Shown piece by piece: positions 33,134 to 40,331 of a DNA stretch of 40,331 nucleotides. The position numbers and the translations under genes were made by a program. Source of the stretch: CAZEYT01 sp964516295 (lineage in GTDB: Bacteria; Verrucomicrobiota; Verrucomicrobiia; Chthoniobacterales; Terrimicrobiaceae); assembly GCA_964516295.1 (NCBI GenBank), contig CAZEYT010000019.1, positions 1-40,331 of the forward strand, given 5' to 3'. Under the pieces are notes generated by a model. The model was given only the letters and a program-made list of their open reading frames with translations. It was not told where the DNA came from and did not search any database. Numbering within the stretch: position 1 is the stretch's first letter; every line of letters begins with the position of its first letter.

Positions 33134-34309
33134 TCACAACCGCGTCACCCGCAACCTTGCAAAAAGCGGCGCGATCCCCGCAAACGGCACCGTGGCTTTC
33201 ACCGTCTGGAAAACCGTCGTTCCATCCAAGACCGTGATCACGGGCGTCACCGTCGACCAGTTCCCCGCCACAAGATCCGTGCACGTCTCCACCGTGATTC
33301 TCACATCGGTCACCGACGCCAGGCGTCGGAAGGTCAGCGCCAGTTGGCTGCCCTCCACCGCCGCCACCGGAAGTCCGTCGACCGACGAAACGGTCGGATC
33401 CAAACCAAGCGCATATTCGGTCAACAGCGGAACTCCATCCCCGTCCGCATCACTGCTATCCTCCGCACTCGCGGAGATTCCATACCTGGCCTTCCACGCA
33501 CTATAGCGCAGCACCCACGAATACTCCTGCAGGCGCACAAAAAACGTCGCATCGTCCGTCGCGCTCACATTCCCCTGCGTGACGGTTGTCGTAATCCCGG
33601 CCAGCCTCCAGACACCGCCTACTTTTTGAAGAAGCCCACTCCCCGAATCTCCCAAGGTTCCCGCCGCTTCATTTCCCCCCGGCGGAAAATCGAAAGTCGT
33701 GGCCAAAGACGAGTAGGAAAACGTCGGGCCGAGCGTGTAGGTGATCGGAATCGCTGATGTCAAAGTCCGGTTCGTTCCCCACCGCAATGCCCGCGTTGCA
33801 TCCCCTCCCCACGTCCAACCGGATCCCGCCAGACTGCCCTTGCCCACGCCCCACCCGACCATCACGGAATCCAAGTTTGTGTCTTGGGTTCCCGTTCCCA
33901 AAATCGGCAACACCGGCAATCCCGGATCTCCCAAAATCTTGTCCACCCGCAAATCCACCACGGTGTTTCCAGACGGCCCGGGAATCGTAATCGGCACGGT
34001 CGTATAGGTCGTGTCCCGCAAATACGCCGTGCCCTGAATCAGAATATCCGCATCAGATATCCCGACATGGCGCGCAGTAAGCAGGAATCCGTTTCCGATG
34101 TAAACCGCCGAGGCATTATCCATCCCATATCGGGCCACGTGCTGCCACGGAACGCCTGACGCCGTCGGCCCGCTCGGATAAGTCACCGCATTCTGGGGAT
34201 CTATCACGTTGCGCGAGTTATCCAAGCTCCCCGGCGCGTCGTAAACAATCAGCGCCGAGGCCGGGCCGCACATCAGCGATACAGCCATAATGATTCGGAG
34301 GAGAGACAT
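33134..34309 (-). CDS. secreted trypsin-like serine protease
   Basis: A 391-aa protein with a signal peptide (MSLLRIIMAVSLMCGPASA). The chymotrypsin-fold triad is visible: H81 in LLTARHV, D119 in VVDLRVDK and S222 in GTLGDSGSGL, with VMVGWGVGKG and WRLAGITTTV strands around it. From about residue 285 a short Asp-rich motif (DADGDGVPLLTEYALGLDP) and a beta-rich tail follow, a pattern common in surface or secreted Verrucomicrobia proteins. Probably an outer-surface or extracellular endopeptidase. It stands alone, with about 70 bp to argC and about 140 bp to the upstream gene. Confidence 0.85.
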   Translation of the reverse strand: MSLLRIIMAVSLMCGPASALIVYDAPGSLDNSRNVIDPQNAVTYPSGPTASGVPWQHVARYGMDNASAVYIGNGFLLTARHVGISDADILIQGTAYLRDTTYTTVPITIPGPSGNTVVDLRVDKILGDPGLPVLPILGTGTQDTNLDSVMVGWGVGKGSLAGSGWTWGGDATRALRWGTNRTLTSAIPITYTLGPTFSYSSLATTFDFPPGGNEAAGTLGDSGSGLLQKVGGVWRLAGITTTVTQGNVSATDDATFFVRLQEYSWVLRYSAWKARYGISASAEDSSDADGDGVPLLTEYALGLDPTVSSVDGLPVAAVEGSQLALTFRRLASVTDVRITVETCTDLVAGNWSTVTPVITVLDGTTVFQTVKATVPFAGIAPLFARLRVTRL

Positions 34310-34447
34310 ATCACCTGCAAAATCCTATCTTTTCACCGCCCATTCCGCAACCTCTTGTCGCGGACCGCAGTTCAACGGCGATCGCGATCTGCCCAAGGCT
34401 GTTATCCGAGTTCGGACGTGCGAGCGCGCTGTTTGCTAAAGACGCTC

Positions 34448-35614
34448 CTATCCCTGAACCGCCCGCACTGACTTCGGCCAGGGGTCATCGAAAACGGCCC
34501 CATCCTGCCAGGCTTCGACTTCTTCGGACGTGCAAAAACAATCCGCGAGCTCGCGGCAAAAGATCTCCCGGTCGCGTCGTGTTCCGATGATGGTGATCTC
34601 GTTTCCACGGTCGCCAAACACGGGATGCGCTTGATCCAGCGCCGCCTGCAACGCCTCCCGTTCCTCATCAAGCAGCCGCTCATCCTCGACCGCCGCCGCG
34701 CGCCACGTTCCGAGAAGCTCCAGTCCCATCGTCCCTCCCGCCTGATTCCACAGAAGAACATCATCCGGCCGGCTGGCCATCCAGATAAACCCCTTGCTTC
34801 GAAAAATCCCGAGCCCGAGACGGGTCTGATAATGGGCAAACAATCGCGCCGGATGAAACGGCCGGGCATCGCGGACAACGGTATTGCCGATATCAAAGTC
34901 CGCCGGGTCCGACGCCACGTCGCCGAGCCAATCGGCCGCTCGTTGCAAATAAGGCCCCGCCTCCAAAGCCCACGACGGGTCCAGACCACCGAACGTACAA
35001 ACAGTCAGGCCTGCCGAGGGATTGATGACCCGCAGGCTTCGCAGAAGAAGCTCGAGATCCTCCTCGGCGACGAGGTCGACTTTGCTGAGAGCAATCACGC
35101 TCGCAGCATGAAGCTGGGCCCCGAGCAGCCACTCGATGCCGCTCGACTCCCCGGCCGCCAGATGACGGACCAAATCCGGCCCGCCTCCGAAATCCTGCAC
35201 CAGCGCCCGGGCATCGACCAATGCAATGACCGTAGCCAGAGAAAAACCGTCCTCGTTCTGAATGACCTCGAGAATCGGTCCCGGCGTCGACGCTCCAGAG
35301 GCCTCCACCAGAATGTGCGAAAGACCGCGCTCCCGCATCGCGCGCAAGGCCGCGACAAATTCCTCCCGGCGCTCCGAAGAAATCGACCCGCCGCAGACAC
35401 TCGCCAGATTTCCATCCCGCTCGGACACGCGATCGCCGAGCCGGACAAGTTCACCGTCCACTTCGAGTCCGCTCAAGTCGTTCACAATTGCCCCGCACGC
35501 CTCCGCTGCGGAAAGGACACCCAGCAGACGCTTCAAAGTCGTCGTCTTCCCCGCACCGAGAAACCCCGTCAGCAAGGTCACTCTGGTTTTCTGATCCAAC
35601 GATGATTTGGGCAT
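34448..35614 (-). CDS. CobW/P47K-family GTPase lacking the CxCC motif
   Basis: A G3E-family GTPase with an N-terminal CobW domain and a C-terminal CobW_C domain, 388 aa from ATG 35614. Walker A is GFLGAGKT at 17-24, with IVNDLSGLEVDGEL, ILVEASGAS, and the NKxD-like SKVD in VIALSKVDLV. The C-terminal part has RPFHPARLFAHYQTR and GIFRSKGFIWMASRPD. Where metal-chaperone members have CxCC this one has C74-G-G-S, so two of the three metal-binding cysteines are gone. Family members deliver Zn or Co; the role here is uncertain. It starts 5 bp after selO. ATG 35632 is an alternative that would overlap selO. Confidence 0.85.
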   Translation of the reverse strand: MPKSSLDQKTRVTLLTGFLGAGKTTTLKRLLGVLSAAEACGAIVNDLSGLEVDGELVRLGDRVSERDGNLASVCGGSISSERREEFVAALRAMRERGLSHILVEASGASTPGPILEVIQNEDGFSLATVIALVDARALVQDFGGGPDLVRHLAAGESSGIEWLLGAQLHAASVIALSKVDLVAEEDLELLLRSLRVINPSAGLTVCTFGGLDPSWALEAGPYLQRAADWLGDVASDPADFDIGNTVVRDARPFHPARLFAHYQTRLGLGIFRSKGFIWMASRPDDVLLWNQAGGTMGLELLGTWRAAAVEDERLLDEEREALQAALDQAHPVFGDRGNEITIIGTRRDREIFCRELADCFCTSEEVEAWQDGAVFDDPWPKSVRAVQG

Positions 35615-35619
35615 GATGT

Positions 35620-37059
35620 CTAAGTTCCGCAAAATGTCTGATAAGCCTCACTCCCCGCCGGGGCCGCCTGGCAAAAGGTCTCGTCCTCCGGCTCCACCCA
35701 GGGGTTTTGCAACGCCCCGACCAAGCGATGCAGCGGAGACAAATCCCCCGCACCAACCGCCGCCGCCAGCGCTTCTTCGACTTTGTGATTTCTCGGGATC
35801 ACCGCCGGATTCGATTGGCGGAGCCGCGCGCGGACATCGTCCGGGCTTTGCGGCTGGCCGCCAAGGCGGGCCTTCCATTCCGCCCACCATTCCACACTCC
35901 CGACCGGCTCGCCCTCCGGATCCAGCGCGCGAAAGGTATTCGTAAAATCCGCCTTCCGGACCCGCAGGTCTTCAAGGAACCGCTCGATCAGCCCCACGTC
36001 GTCGGATTCTTCGGAGAAAAGCCCGAGCTTCGCCCGCAGGCGCGCATGCCATTCGTCGCGGAAAAGACCCGGAAACGTCGACAAAACCTCGCGCGCCACC
36101 TCGGCGCCGGCTTCCTCCGTATCCGCAAGGAGCGGGATGAGCGTCTCCGCAAACCTGGCCAGATTCCAGTGCGCCATGGTCGGTTGATTTCCATAAGCAT
36201 AGCGCCCGTGGCGATCGATGGAACTGAACACCGTCTCCGGATCATACACGTCCAAAAAAGCACATGGCCCGTAATCGATCGTCTCTCCCGAGACCGCCAT
36301 GTTGTCCGTGTTCATCACGCCGTGGATGAATCCCACAGAGAGCCATTGCGCGACCAGAGCCGCCTGACGTGCAATAACCGCGGTGAGAAAATCCCGATAC
36401 GGCTCCGCCCCGCCCACCAACTCCGGATCATGCCGCGCCATCGTATAATCGGCCAAAATACGCACCGCGTCCGGCTGTCGGCACGCCGACGCAAATTCAA
36501 ACGTCCCGACCCGGATGTGACTCGCCGCCACGCGGGTCAGAACCGCACCCGGCAACGCCGCGTCTCGATAAACGGTCTCGCCCGTCGCCGCAACCGCGAG
36601 ACTCCGCGTCGTGGGAATCCTCAACCCCTCCATCGCCTCACTGATAACATACTCCCTCAGCATCGGCCCCAACGCCGCCCGGCCATCCCCGCGACGCGAA
36701 TACGGCGTGCGTCCCGTTCCTTTCCACTGAACATCCAAAAGACGCCCGCCCGACGTCCGGTGCTCTCCCATCAGGATCGCCCGCCCGTCTCCAAGCATCG
36801 TAAATCCCCCGAACTGATGTCCGGCATAAGCCTGCGCGATGGGTTTGGCTCCCTCGGGAATCGCATTGCCGACCAGCACATCCACCTCGGACGCAACCGC
36901 ATCGGCATCGAGTGCCATGTCGGCCGCAAGCTGTCGATTGACCACCACCGCCCGCGGACCTCCCACGGCCTCGGGCTCCGCCTCCTGAAAGAAAATCTCC
37001 GGCAGCCGAAGGTAAGAATGATCAAAGGCCCACCCGGCCCGGTTTGGAATGGTTTTCAT
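35620..37059 (-). CDS. selO: SelO/YdiU-family protein adenylyltransferase
   Basis: A pseudokinase-fold enzyme that transfers AMP from ATP to protein Ser/Thr/Tyr, 479 aa from ATG 37059. Family blocks are LPEIFFQEAEPEAV, AYAGHQFGGFTMLGDGRAILMGE, QWKGTGRTPYSRRGDGRAALGPMLREY, SHIRVGTFEF, GFIHGVMNTDNMAVSGETIDYGPCAF and the terminal YQTFCGT, whose Cys takes part in redox control in the family. The frame continues upstream of 37059 but the family N-terminus (MKTIPNRAGWAFDHSYLRLPE) begins there. It precedes the CobW-like gene in a likely operon. Confidence 0.94.
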   Translation of the reverse strand: MKTIPNRAGWAFDHSYLRLPEIFFQEAEPEAVGGPRAVVVNRQLAADMALDADAVASEVDVLVGNAIPEGAKPIAQAYAGHQFGGFTMLGDGRAILMGEHRTSGGRLLDVQWKGTGRTPYSRRGDGRAALGPMLREYVISEAMEGLRIPTTRSLAVAATGETVYRDAALPGAVLTRVAASHIRVGTFEFASACRQPDAVRILADYTMARHDPELVGGAEPYRDFLTAVIARQAALVAQWLSVGFIHGVMNTDNMAVSGETIDYGPCAFLDVYDPETVFSSIDRHGRYAYGNQPTMAHWNLARFAETLIPLLADTEEAGAEVAREVLSTFPGLFRDEWHARLRAKLGLFSEESDDVGLIERFLEDLRVRKADFTNTFRALDPEGEPVGSVEWWAEWKARLGGQPQSPDDVRARLRQSNPAVIPRNHKVEEALAAAVGAGDLSPLHRLVGALQNPWVEPEDETFCQAAPAGSEAYQTFCGT

Positions 37060-37232
37060 GATATTGCTGTCGAAATCAGATCGCTCCGAGTGGACGAGTT
37101 GCCGGAAGGATTTTCGGAAAGCCCAAAACATCCGCGAGATTGGAGGCCGGTTTCTTCACCGGCGCAGAATTTTCGGACCCCGGACACCCCCCGGGCCGCA
37201 TGCCGGGATTTCCCCTCCAAGACGTCCTTCAC

Positions 37233-37637
37233 TCAACCTCCCCGGCTTTCCAGAGCGCCACCGAAAACACAGTAGGCGAGATATTTTTGAATGCCCACGA
37301 CATCCGTGCCCTTCTTAAACTGCTTGGAAATCGGTATCGACGCCCCGGAGACCCAGATCTTCAATTCCGAGTCCGCATCAAACGCCCCCGCCGTCTCCAC
37401 ACTGAACTGCGTGATACTCCGGTAAAGAATGCTGTGATAGCTCGCCTGGGAGCCCGTGAGCCCCTGACGGTCGATCATGATCAGGCGGTGATCCGTGAAG
37501 ACAAACATATCGCGGAAAATCTTGAATCCCCGGCTCACCGTCTCCCCGGGCACCAACACCGGCTCCAGTTCCGCCTGGATCTTCTGCACGTCCACCTCCG
37601 ACGCATTTCCCAAAAGGTTGTTCAGCAATCCCATCAT
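37233..37637 (-). CDS. bacterial PH-domain protein (YvbH-like)
   Basis: A 134-aa cytoplasmic protein that is essentially one bacterial pleckstrin-homology domain: QAELEPVLVPGETVSRGFKIFRDMFVFTDHRLIMIDRQG, SYHSILYRSITQFSVETAGAFDADSELKIWVSG, and a closing helix GIQKYLAYCVFGG. Such proteins form rings whose function is not settled. Start ATG 37637 (two Met codons in a row) fits the domain; the longer upstream frame lacks recognisable sequence. Orphan gene between selO and the decayed region. Confidence 0.85.
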   Translation of the reverse strand: MMGLLNNLLGNASEVDVQKIQAELEPVLVPGETVSRGFKIFRDMFVFTDHRLIMIDRQGLTGSQASYHSILYRSITQFSVETAGAFDADSELKIWVSGASIPISKQFKKGTDVVGIQKYLAYCVFGGALESRGG

Positions 37638-38434
37638 CTCATTTAAAAAAGTTGGCCCGCCAACCCGCCCCCCACGCCGGACGGAGAAAAAACCAGCCCC
37701 AGCGTTCAGCACGGTCATTGGTCGGAGACCTGAAGCAAGCGCATCCCGCCTTCGAAAGCAAATCGAACCTGAGCCACCACGTAGCCCCCACAAACGCGCG
37801 CGCGCCCCCACCCCGGCACATGCCACCGAGCACACTGCGAACACGAAGAGAGAGAAGGGTTTTTACCACAAAGGAACCAAAAACGCCACGGCAGGCGGCG
37901 GAGACTTGGACAGGATTTCGATCGATGTGCAGCCGGCGGCTTCAGTCGGTGATGCGGGTGCTCCCGTTGAGAAAAGTTGTCCGTCGAAAGCAGATGTTTT
38001 CAAACCACGAAATCCGAAGACCCCGCGCCGGGCGCCTAAAACTATTTCGAATTCCGAATTTGCCCATAACAGGCTGAACATGCAGACGCCGGGAGCACAG
38101 AGAGATTCCGACTTCCGAATTTCCCGAGAATGGGCGCCCCGAAATGATTCCGAGTTCCTCATTCCAAATCTCAAATTGCGCAAACCAAGAAGATTTCGAA
38201 AGGTGGCGGATGGTTGGTTCTGCTGGTTCCACAAATTTTCTTCATCCTGTTCATAGATTCGGCGGTGCCTCACTCCTTAGGGGCTGCCACGGCGGAGTCG
38301 CGGCAGTCTTACTCCGCTCTGCTCCGGTTTTGTCCCCTCTTCCCAAGAAATCCTGTTCATCCTGTAGATCCATTCTCCGCCCGCATTTCGCATTTGCTCA
38401 AAGCTTCTGTTTGCGCTATTCAGAACGCTTTGCT
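37638..38434. other. gene-free stretch with degraded repeats
   Basis: About 800 bases without a credible gene. It contains scattered, imperfect copies of short motifs: variants of ATTCCGA-ATTTCCC (near 38047-38170), a TACCACAAAGGAACCAAA run near 37864, and CATCCTGTTCAT / CCTGTTCATCCTGT runs near 38238 and 38350. Such strings are scattered through intergenic DNA of many Verrucomicrobia-like genomes, to my recollection. They flank the hsdR remnant, which suggests long decay after gene loss. Confidence 0.5.
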
Positions 38435-39808
38435 GTGACGCCCGACCATCGTCCATCTGATTCGCCAGAGCAGGCAGCCCGTCGACTTATTGATGTGCAA
38501 CTTGCAGCGTGCGGCTGGGCTGTCCAATCGAAAACCTCGGCCAATCTCTCCGCTCAACAAGGCGTCGCCGAGGAAGAGCTTTCCTTCAAGACCGGTGAAC
38601 CGGATTACACGCCGTCTGTAGACGGAAAGGCAATTGGGATGGTCGAGGCCAAGCCGGCGGGTCACTCCCTCGTAAGCGTCGAGGAACAATCCGCCAAATA
38701 CACCGAGGGCGTTCCCGCCGGTTTGCCTGTTTGGCATGACCCGCTGCCGTTCTTTTACGAATCCACTGGTGACGAAACCCGCTTCACAAATCGGCTCGAT
38801 CCCGATCCCACAGCCGCCCGGTTTTTGCATTTCATCGACCGGAAACCTGTTCGCCTGGCTGCCGCAGGAGAAGCCCCGGGCCCAAAAGCTTCGCGAACTC
38901 CCATCGCCGGCGACTGACAGCTTTGGCCTGCGCAGGTCGAATCAATCGAGCAGTTGGGAAAAATCCTTTGCCGACGGGCGGCCGCGCGCTCTCATCCAGA
39001 TGGCCGCCGGCTCGGGAAAAACATTTACGGCGGTCAAGTTCATCTACCGCCTCGTCGAATACGCAGGCGCAAAGCGTTTCCTCTTCCTCATTCGTCGCGG
39101 GAACCTTGGGGAGCAAACCATGCAGGAATTCCAGCAGTTTGTGTCGCCTGTAAACCGTTACAAGTTCACCGAGGAGTACATCGTCCAGCACCTCACGAGC
39201 AGTCATTACAGAGAGCGGATCGAAAGTGGAGGCCGGGTTCTGGGTGGACAAACGCGAGCGCCAGAGACGCAAGGTCCGCTGGGAGCAACTCGACGAAGTC
39301 CTCGCCTACGACGGCACCGACATCAAGCTGCTCGAGATCGTCTTCTTCATGCGCAGCGTCGCCTCGAAGAACTTTTTCGAGCAAATGAAACGCCGGGGCA
39401 TGCGCGTGGTTTCCGACACCGAGATGGAGCAGGTCAAACCCGGCGTCAGACGCAAGACTCGCTACCTGATCATCCACGCGGTCGGCGTCACCGAGCCCGT
39501 GCAGACAAAGTCCCGTCCGCTGAAGAAAAAGCCTTCCGTCAGTTTCGAGAAACTCCTGGATGTGGCCGCCCTCGGCACGACCGAGGTTGCTGCCGTCGAA
39601 TCGCTCGCCGGCCGTCTCATTCGTCTGGAACGCCGACCTCCGCAACCTCCTCAAGAAAATCCAGAAGGCGGCCGACCAGATCATCGAGTCGGATGATTTC
39701 GACTACGCCCCGTTTTCACAAAAGGGCGGACTCGGCAAAGCCCACCAAACATTCGCCGAGCAACTCCCCAAGTTGCTCGATGAACTCAACGAGGCCCTCG
39801 CGCCTTGA
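38435..39808 (+). pseudogene. hsdR: type I restriction enzyme R subunit remnant
   Basis: HsdR sequence is spread over three frames. Frame 2 from GTG 38435: RLIDVQLAACGWAVQSK, GMVEAKPAGHSLVSVEEQ (nuclease-type EAKP), PLPFFYESTGDETRF. Near 38845 the homology moves to frame 3: SFADGRPRALIQMAAGSGKTFTAVKFIYRL (Walker A), FLIRRGNLGEQTMQEFQQF, KFTEEYIVQHLTS. Near 39220-39235 most of the helicase domains are missing and homology resumes in frame 1 with WVDKRERQRRK, KTRYLIIHAVGVTEPVQTKSRPLKKKPSVSFEKLL, SLAGRLIRLERR. Near 39635 it shifts again to frame 2, ending FSQKGGLGKAHQTFAEQLPKLLDELNEALAP. With at least three frameshift or deletion points and about half the normal length, it cannot make a working translocase. 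No hsdM or hsdS is present. Confidence 0.85.
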
Positions 39809-39820
39809 CACGGAACACAA

Positions 39821-39828
39821 GTATATAC
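39821..39828 (+). promoter_or_regulatory. palindrome in the vapB leader
   Basis: GTATATAC is a perfect 8-bp palindrome 11 bp before the vapB start, downstream of a TTGACA at 39805-39810. VapBC complexes usually bind palindromes in their own promoters, so this could be the operator. The TTGACA-to-TATATA distance (11 bp) is too short for a standard promoter, so the promoter assignment is open. Confidence 0.35.
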
Positions 39829-39839
39829 AAAACGTAGAT

Positions 39840-40094
39840 ATGACTACTGCAAAAATCTTCCAGCATGGAGGCAGTCAGGCTGTTCGCCTGCCGAAGGCGT
39901 TTCGCTTCGAAGGCACGGAAGTTCTGATCGAAAAGCGGGATGATGAGGTCGTTCTCAAGCCCGTGCCGCTTCCCAAGTTCCAGACATTCTCCGAGATCGC
40001 AGGCTACCTTGCGGCGAGATTTCCTGAGGCCGGTGACTTTCCCGAACCGCCGCCCAGGCCCGCCCGGCATGAGCGTCCCATCCCTGAGTTCTGA
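39840..40094 (+). CDS. vapB: VapB-type antitoxin (AbrB/SpoVT fold)
   Basis: An 84-aa antitoxin. The N-terminal swapped-hairpin DNA-binding domain is clear: TTAKIFQHGGSQAVRLPKAFRFEGTEVLIEKRDDEVVLKP, the classic SQAVRLPK motif of plasmid-type VapB. The Pro-rich tail (FPEPPPRPARHERPIPEF) is the part that wraps the toxin in this family. It is 12 bp ahead of a PIN-domain gene. ATG 39840 is chosen since the sequence before it in the same frame belongs to the hsdR remnant. Confidence 0.92.
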   Translation: MTTAKIFQHGGSQAVRLPKAFRFEGTEVLIEKRDDEVVLKPVPLPKFQTFSEIAGYLAARFPEAGDFPEPPPRPARHERPIPEF

Positions 40095-40106
40095 TTCCAA
40101 CGCTTC

Positions 40107-40331
40107 GTGAAGCCAGTCTTCCTTCTGGATTCCAGCATCTGCATCCCGGTTATGCGCAACCAGCCCGGCCTCGACAAACTTCCCGACCCCACCCTTACGG
40201 GCATCCCCGTGATCGTCGCGGCAGAACTCTGGACCGGATTGCAGAAAAACATGCGCACGCATCCCCACCAATCCGGTCTTCTTAAGGCCTTTCTAAGCCT
40301 CTTTTGGATAGCCGAATTCACCCTCGAAGCG
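40107..40331 (+). CDS. vapC: VapC-type PIN-domain toxin, cut by the window end
   Basis: Reading from GTG 40107 the frame stays open to the right edge (75 codons). It begins MKPVFLLDSSICIPVM, the PIN start with the first metal-binding Asp, and continues to IVAAELWTGLQKN with the second acidic residue (E in AAEL). PIN ribonucleases cut RNA and are held in check by the VapB just upstream. The C-terminal half with the remaining catalytic Asp residues is not in the window. Confidence 0.85.
   Translation, partial: MKPVFLLDSSICIPVMRNQPGLDKLPDPTLTGIPVIVAAELWTGLQKNMRTHPHQSGLLKAFLSLFWIAEFTLEA

Noticed and set aside
39805..39827. TTGACA...TATATA as a standard promoter for vapB
   Set aside because: The spacing is 11 bp instead of about 17, so it cannot be a normal sigma-70 promoter as written.

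Overview
The window is GC-rich, tightly packed bacterial chromosome, most likely from the Verrucomicrobiota/PVC group. The evidence for this is a DUF4912-like protein next to a Xer recombinase, a stand-alone prepilin-type protein of the kind common in PVC bacteria, a secreted protease with a 'DADGDG...YALGLDP' tail, an HpnH hopanoid enzyme, and a kelch/Na+-symporter fusion under LacI-type regulators. This placement is inference from gene content; no rRNA or marker phylogeny is available here. Genes commonly share start and stop bases (ATGA/GTGA), and convergent genes end 0-15 bp apart or overlap.

Layout. 1-1.7 kb: a protein with Ser-Ser-Trp octapeptide repeats, then a Xer-type tyrosine recombinase that seems to start at CTG. 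1.7-2.2 kb: a gap with hairpins. 2.2-3.9 kb: rph and gmd. 4.0-6.2 kb: a secreted protein of unknown function, a GrrA-type RiPP precursor whose core is eight Trp-x-Asn triplets, and its GrrM radical SAM/SPASM maturase. 6.2-7.5 kb: hpnH on the other strand. 7.6-10.9 kb: clpB overlapped by a class D beta-lactamase. 10.9-13.1 kb (minus): a DEDDy exonuclease, a pseudopilin and a LamG-like secreted protein. 13.2-19.0 kb: two paralogous LacI regulators sharing an upstream 20-mer, a kelch/SSS transporter fusion and a Gfo/Idh/MocA oxidoreductase. 19.0-22.2 kb (minus): a PepSY-like secreted protein, a Cys-rich putative Fe-S protein, atpC and atpD, without the rest of the ATP synthase operon. 22.3-25.9 kb: a TetR regulator and a DevC/DevA/HlyD-like exporter with matching operators. 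26.4-27.2 kb: tRNA-Leu(CAG) and menG/ubiE. 27.1-29.9 kb (minus): a GH1 glycosidase and an MGDG-synthase-like glycosyltransferase. 30-33 kb (minus): argC-argJ-argB. 33-37.6 kb (minus): a secreted trypsin-like protease, a CobW-like GTPase lacking its CxCC motif, SelO and a PH-domain protein. 37.6-40.3 kb: decayed intergenic sequence, an hsdR pseudogene and a vapBC toxin-antitoxin pair cut by the window end.

The most notable system is the three-gene RiPP cassette at 4.0-6.2 kb. A secreted protein, a Trp-x-Asn precursor and a cyclophane-type radical SAM enzyme lie 1 and 11 bp apart. GrrA/GrrM is an established family; the near-perfect (WxN)8 core and the secreted companion are what stand out. Other coherent units are the TetR-controlled exporter, the LacI/kelch-symporter/oxidoreductase sugar unit, the arginine operon, and the glycolipid-type GT28/GH1 pair. 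The right end looks like a degrading defence region.
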